This document shows positions 19,828 through 23,088 of a stretch of 23,088 nt of DNA, piece by piece. The translations under genes were made by a program, and so were the position numbers. The stretch is from a virus. Under the pieces are notes generated by a model. It did not search any database. It saw only the letters and a list, made by a program, of their open reading frames with translations, and was not told the DNA's origin. The stretch is taken from positions 1-23,088 of IMG/VR virus record IMGVR_UViG_3300023279_000560. One strand, 5' to 3'. How positions within the stretch are numbered: position 1 is the stretch's first letter; every line of letters begins with the position of its first letter.

Positions 19828-19852
19828 ACGCGCGCGCATGTATATATATATA
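19828..19852. other. 25-nt alternating purine/pyrimidine tract
   Basis: A strictly alternating run, first CG-rich (ACGCGCGCGC) then AT-rich (TATATATATA). The CG half is Z-DNA-prone and the AT half easily melted. It is preceded by a CGCGC/GCGCG inverted repeat (19819-19834). Confidence 0.7.
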
Positions 19853-19980
19853 AAACAACATAGGGAAAAGAGTACCCAAAATCTATGGGGCAGGAAAATC
19901 TAGTATTTTTAGCACGCACTTAATATAAATATTAATATAACAATAATACTACTAACTCTAATAACTCTCTATATTAACAT

Positions 19981-20009
19981 TTGGCTAACATTAATCTATA
20001 TGTTATAAT
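19981..20009 (+). promoter_or_regulatory. sigma70-type promoter of the terminase gene
   Basis: TTGGCT (19981-19986), 17 nt, then a perfect TATAAT (20004-20009). The predicted start lies at about 20016, the A of the terminase ATG, so the transcript would be leaderless. Confidence 0.7.
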
Positions 20010-20015
20010 AATGTT

Positions 20016-21554
20016 ATGTTAAACATTGAAGAAAATTTTCTAGACTCCTACATTAATCTCCAAACCTTGTTGTCTGAGCATGTAAACCTTTCTGCTCATA
20101 CAGATTTCCTTACATTTGTACGTCTTGTAGCTCCAAGTCTTGTGTCTGGTTGGAAGATGGGTAGGCATATTGAGTTGATATCAAATAAACTAAAGGATTT
20201 GGAAGAAGGAAAGATAAAAAGACTAATGGTCTTCCTTCCTCCACGTTCATCTAAGTCTGTTATTTGCTCAAAGTTGTTTCCAGCATGGTATATTGGTAGG
20301 AATCCAGAGCATGAGATACTGACTGTCTCCCATAGTGACCAGCTATCTAGCGATTTCGGGCGATCTGTGCGAGATGTAGTCAATACTGAAGAGTTTTCTA
20401 AAATATTTCCAGGAGTTGCGCTACGAAGTGACGTTCGTGCAGCGGGTAAATGGAAAACTACGCAGAATGGTACGTATTATGCGGCGGGTGTGCGGTCACA
20501 AATTGCTGGACGAGGCGCACACATAGCAATTCTGGACGATGTGATGTCTGAAGAGGACTCATACTCGGATGCTGGTAGAAGATATATCAAAGAGTGGTAT
20601 CCTGCTGGCCTACGTACCCGTATTATGCCCAACGGTGCGATTGTTATTATTAATACGCGCTATCATTATGATGATCTTTGCGGATGGCTGCTACGACAGC
20701 AGGAAGACATGGGTGACTACGAAACTATTCCGTGGGAAGTGATTAGGATTCCTGCATGGCTGGATGAAGAAGCAGCAGAATTGTTAGATATGCCCAAGGG
20801 TGGTTGCTATTTTCCAGAATGGAAGTCCGACGACTTGTTACGTATTGATGAGAATGAGATCAAGGCTAGTAATGGTAGTCGATACTGGAACGCACTGTAC
20901 ATGCAAGACCCTACTCCAGAAGAAGGTGGTCTGATAAAGAAAAAGTGGATACAGGAATGGGAGTACGATGAGCCGCCTACTTGTGAGTTTGTTATTCAAA
21001 CAATGGATACAGCTTTCTCTACACGCAACACGGCTGACTATAGTGTTATTCAGACATGGGGCATATTCTACATGTATGACCAAGATGAAGATGGAATAGA
21101 GAACTATGCTTCTAACTTAATCTTGCTTGGTAATGTAAAGGGTAGGTATGAATACCCAGAGCTACGAAGGATTGCACAGAAACTATACAATGAATACAGA
21201 CCTGATGTCTGTATGATTGAAAAGAAAGCCAGTGGTCAGTCTTTGATTCAGGACTTACGCAGATCAGGGTTACCTATTCTAGAGTATTTGCCAGATCGTG
21301 ATAAGGTATCCAGAGTTTACTCAGCTACGCCCATTATGGAAGCAGGGCGGCTATGGCTACCTAGCTCTAAGAAATGGGCAGATGATCTAGTGGAAGAGTT
21401 AATACGTTTTCCCAACTCAGCCCATGATGACCAAGTAGATGCGCTAACTATGGCAGTGCATTATATGCGGGACTCATGGAACCTTGCACATCCTGACGAT
21501 CCAGATTGGGATGAGCCAGTTAGAGAAAAGAAAGCAACCTATTGGACATTCTAA
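20016..21554 (+). CDS. terL: terminase large subunit
   Basis: A 512-residue packaging motor. The ATPase domain has a Walker A-like LPPRSSKS (74-81), Walker B HIAILDDVMSEED (169-181) and a coupling motif in NTRYHYDD (213-220). The C-terminal RNase H-like nuclease has D331 (TMDTAFS), E402 (MIEKKASGQS) and D471/D472 (SAHDDQVDAL). It translocates and cuts concatemeric DNA into the prohead. It is the first gene of the rightward transcript. No terminase small subunit precedes it. No Shine-Dalgarno sequence precedes the ATG, and an alternative start before the ATPase domain would be Met48. Confidence 0.96.
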   Translation: MLNIEENFLDSYINLQTLLSEHVNLSAHTDFLTFVRLVAPSLVSGWKMGRHIELISNKLKDLEEGKIKRLMVFLPPRSSKSVICSKLFPAWYIGRNPEHEILTVSHSDQLSSDFGRSVRDVVNTEEFSKIFPGVALRSDVRAAGKWKTTQNGTYYAAGVRSQIAGRGAHIAILDDVMSEEDSYSDAGRRYIKEWYPAGLRTRIMPNGAIVIINTRYHYDDLCGWLLRQQEDMGDYETIPWEVIRIPAWLDEEAAELLDMPKGGCYFPEWKSDDLLRIDENEIKASNGSRYWNALYMQDPTPEEGGLIKKKWIQEWEYDEPPTCEFVIQTMDTAFSTRNTADYSVIQTWGIFYMYDQDEDGIENYASNLILLGNVKGRYEYPELRRIAQKLYNEYRPDVCMIEKKASGQSLIQDLRRSGLPILEYLPDRDKVSRVYSATPIMEAGRLWLPSSKKWADDLVEELIRFPNSAHDDQVDALTMAVHYMRDSWNLAHPDDPDWDEPVREKKATYWTF

Positions 21555-21570
21555 GTTAATGTGATATAAT
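21543..21570 (+). promoter_or_regulatory. sigma70-type promoter after terL
   Basis: TGGACA (21543-21548; 5 of 6 bases of the consensus), 16 nt, then an extended -10 TGATATAAT (21562-21570). The predicted start near 21577 precedes the AGGAAAGGGA ribosome site of the next gene. It overlaps the terL stop. Confidence 0.6.
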
Positions 21571-21595
21571 AGAGTGGGCGAGGAAAGGGAACTCA

Positions 21596-23088
21596 ATGTC
21601 TTTATTTGATTACGCATCAGAAAAACTAATCAATGAATTAGAAAAAAATAAATCACCTATGCTTACTATTAGCATGGGAAGGGAACCTGTTATGCCTATG
21701 GCACAAGGAGGTGGTCTATCTACTGTTCAGAATAGTCTGAACATTAATGGTGAGCCGCACAGGCTGGCCTATATCAATCCTAGTGAAAAAAATTTGTTAC
21801 AACAACTTGGAGGTAGTGGTAGAAAGATTGACGGTATCCCAGCTTATTATGCGGGACATGGCGCTGCCGAAGGTACTTCAGAAGAAGGAGCAGTCGGACC
21901 TGGCGAAGACTCAGGAACAGGAGATGGTCCTGGTGCTGGTGGCGACACTGGTGGCGACACTGGTGGCAATCCTGATACATTTGATGTTCCTAGTTTAGAC
22001 CCTCCTGCTCCAAATCCTGATACATTTGATATTGACTCTTTTCCTGATCTAGACGTTCCTGCTCAAAATCCTGATATATTTGATCCTAAGCCTTTTCCTG
22101 ATCTAAACCGTACTCCGTATGCGGACCTGAATATGAAAAATAAAGATCCTAAATCAAGAAGTTTTATTGACAATATTAATCCTGTTACTCTTCTCTTTTC
22201 TCCTCTAGCAACACTTGCCAAAGCTACTGTTACGACAGCAGTAAACAATAATTTTGGTATGGACCCAATGGGTGTAGACCCCAATGTTGGACACGCTCCG
22301 AGTGAGGACGACGACGATGATGGCACCGATGCTGGCGGCGACGACGCTGCTGACTACATTATTAAAGAAAAAATTGCAGCAGTTAAACAAATCCCTGTTA
22401 AAGAAGTAACAGTAGAAGAAGTTCAACGAGCTAAAAGGCTAACGGCTGCACAGCGAGTAGCTGGCACACGACTTGAAGATATACTAGATGATATTTATGG
22501 TAGCGGCCAAGGCAGTAATCTTTTGTCTTTAGCACAGTCTGGTGGTGGTATAGCAAGCTTACAAAAAAATATAAATATTAACGGCCAGCCACATCAGCTA
22601 TCTTATATTAATCCTAGTGAAGAAAATTTGTTAAAACAGCTTGGTGGTAGCGGTGAAAAAATTAATGGTATTCCAGCTTATATGATGGGAGGAGCCAATG
22701 GCGATCATGGCTATGGCGAGGCTCCTGGCGGCGATGATTCTACTTCTACGGACGATGCTGCTGCTGGTGCCAGTGCTTCTGGTGGCGGTGACCAAGCTGG
22801 TGGTGATGACGCTCCACCTGAACCTGAACCAGTTGTTGCTCCTAAAGCGCCAGAAGTTATTATTCCTAAAGTTGAAGAACCTGAACCACCAAAACAACCT
22901 AGAACTGTAAATACAAATTTAGCAGATATTCTTCAAGCTACTTATCCTAATTTATCTAGACCAGTAATTAGAGGTATGTTGGGCGGTGAAACAGTAGAAG
23001 AAGATAACGAAGAAGACTTAGAAGAAGATTTTAAAACAGATGAAAAAATTATAAGTCTTTTGAAAAAAGAAGGAAATCCTTTTCCTAC
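21596..23088 (+). CDS. repeat-containing phage protein, unknown function (partial, C-terminus outside window)
   Basis: At least 497 residues in one open frame to the right edge, starting MSLFDYASEKLINELEKNKS after AGGAAAGGGAACTCA. Two copies of a roughly 51-residue domain (residues 39-89 and 317-367, 33 identical positions) share NING-PH-L-YINPSE-NLL-QLGGSG-KI-GIPAY. Each copy is followed by a Gly/Asp-rich linker (DTGGDTGG; GGDDSTSTDD). Between them are NPDTFD/NPDIFD repeats, a hydrophobic stretch (VTLLFSPLATLAKATV, about 197-212) and charged helices; Pro/Glu-rich and very acidic parts follow the second copy. I recall the YINPxE-LL-LGGSG-GIPAY motif from uncultured marine phage proteins without a known role. 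Its position after terL suggests a virion or portal-associated protein. It is translated from its own promoter. Confidence 0.75.
   Translation, partial: MSLFDYASEKLINELEKNKSPMLTISMGREPVMPMAQGGGLSTVQNSLNINGEPHRLAYINPSEKNLLQQLGGSGRKIDGIPAYYAGHGAAEGTSEEGAVGPGEDSGTGDGPGAGGDTGGDTGGNPDTFDVPSLDPPAPNPDTFDIDSFPDLDVPAQNPDIFDPKPFPDLNRTPYADLNMKNKDPKSRSFIDNINPVTLLFSPLATLAKATVTTAVNNNFGMDPMGVDPNVGHAPSEDDDDDGTDAGGDDAADYIIKEKIAAVKQIPVKEVTVEEVQRAKRLTAAQRVAGTRLEDILDDIYGSGQGSNLLSLAQSGGGIASLQKNININGQPHQLSYINPSEENLLKQLGGSGEKINGIPAYMMGGANGDHGYGEAPGGDDSTSTDDAAAGASASGGGDQAGGDDAPPEPEPVVAPKAPEVIIPKVEEPEPPKQPRTVNTNLADILQATYPNLSRPVIRGMLGGETVEEDNEEDLEEDFKTDEKIISLLKKEGNPFP
21710..21862 (+). repeat. protein domain repeat 1 (NING-PH...GIPAY)
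   Basis: Encodes residues 39-89 of the protein at 21596; the second copy is at 22544-22696. At protein level 33 of 51 positions are identical, while the DNA has diverged more, suggesting an old duplication kept by selection. Confidence 0.85.
22544..22696 (+). repeat. protein domain repeat 2 (NING-PH...GIPAY)
   Basis: Encodes residues 317-367 of the same protein, the partner of the copy at 21710-21862. Both are preceded by a GGG and followed by a glycine/aspartate-rich linker. Confidence 0.85.

Larger units (their letters stand above)
19383..20015. other. divergent intergenic region without genes
   Basis: About 630 nt between the leftward operon and the rightward terminase. Going rightward it holds family 1 copy 4, a run of short hairpins including copy 5, a perfect DnaA-box 9-mer, an alternating purine/pyrimidine tract, and a very AT-rich end with the terminase promoter. 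A 67-codon leftward frame (19716-19919) crosses low-complexity DNA and is judged spurious. The leftward promoter could not be pinned down. Confidence 0.8.

Noticed and set aside
19716-19919. 67-codon leftward frame in the divergent region
   Set aside because: It crosses the alternating CG/TA tract and hairpins, has odd composition and no ribosome site.
22063-22897. Leftward frames opposite the repeat-containing protein
   Set aside because: They mirror low-complexity Gly/Asp codons of the plus-strand gene, with no ribosome sites or family motifs.

Overview
The window looks like part of a lytic tailed-phage genome, probably from a marine or other aquatic phage. Genes are tightly packed, often with TAATG or ATGA stop/start overlaps. 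Replication follows the T7 style: a PolA-family polymerase with a T7-like Tyr in motif B, a fused primase-helicase, a single-stranded DNA-binding protein and phage nucleases. Added to this are nucleotide and host-derived genes typical of aquatic phages: a B12-dependent (class II) ribonucleotide reductase, ThyX, Hsp20 and a cupin. There is no integrase, repressor or RNA polymerase here, and the few promoters I can see are of the host sigma70 type.

Layout. From 1 to about 19,400 every gene is on the minus strand. Reading in transcription direction (right to left): an array of four very small genes separated by structured elements (19,450-18,330); a run of small phage genes with two tRNAs (Leu-UAA, Arg-UCU; 18,300-14,000); a DNA methyltransferase, a cupin and a SleB-type cell-wall hydrolase (14,000-12,180); a HNH endonuclease and ThyX (11,865-10,713); primase-helicase and PolA (10,362-7,070); a HTH protein, a PD-(D/E)XK nuclease, the SSB-like protein, a Cas4-like nuclease and a GIY-YIG endonuclease (6,964-4,351); a DUF3310 protein and the ribonucleotide reductase (4,072-2,066); then Hsp20 and two glycosyltransferase-like proteins, the last cut by the window edge. 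From 20,016 the plus strand carries the large terminase and an unusual repeat-containing protein that runs off the right edge.

The divergent intergenic region (19,383-20,015) has no convincing gene. It is packed with short perfect hairpins, a perfect DnaA-box 9-mer, a 25-nt alternating purine/pyrimidine tract and a rightward promoter whose predicted start site falls on the terminase ATG. It is the best candidate for a replication-origin or control region.

The most unusual feature is two families of structured, non-coding elements. Family 1 has five 51-nt copies with an invariant architecture: a 16/15-nt outer stem with one bulged base, a 6-bp inner hairpin with a 3-nt loop, and a constant 5-nt TAAGT bulge. 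Its arm sequences change in compensating pairs. Family 2 has two copies with an outer stem, a symmetric GCACA-containing internal loop and an inner stem. Between 18,330 and 19,452 the two families alternate, one between each pair of small genes, and several supply the stop codon of the preceding gene. I infer RNA processing or control sites, by analogy with T7 RNase III sites, or cassette boundaries. The function is not shown by the sequence.
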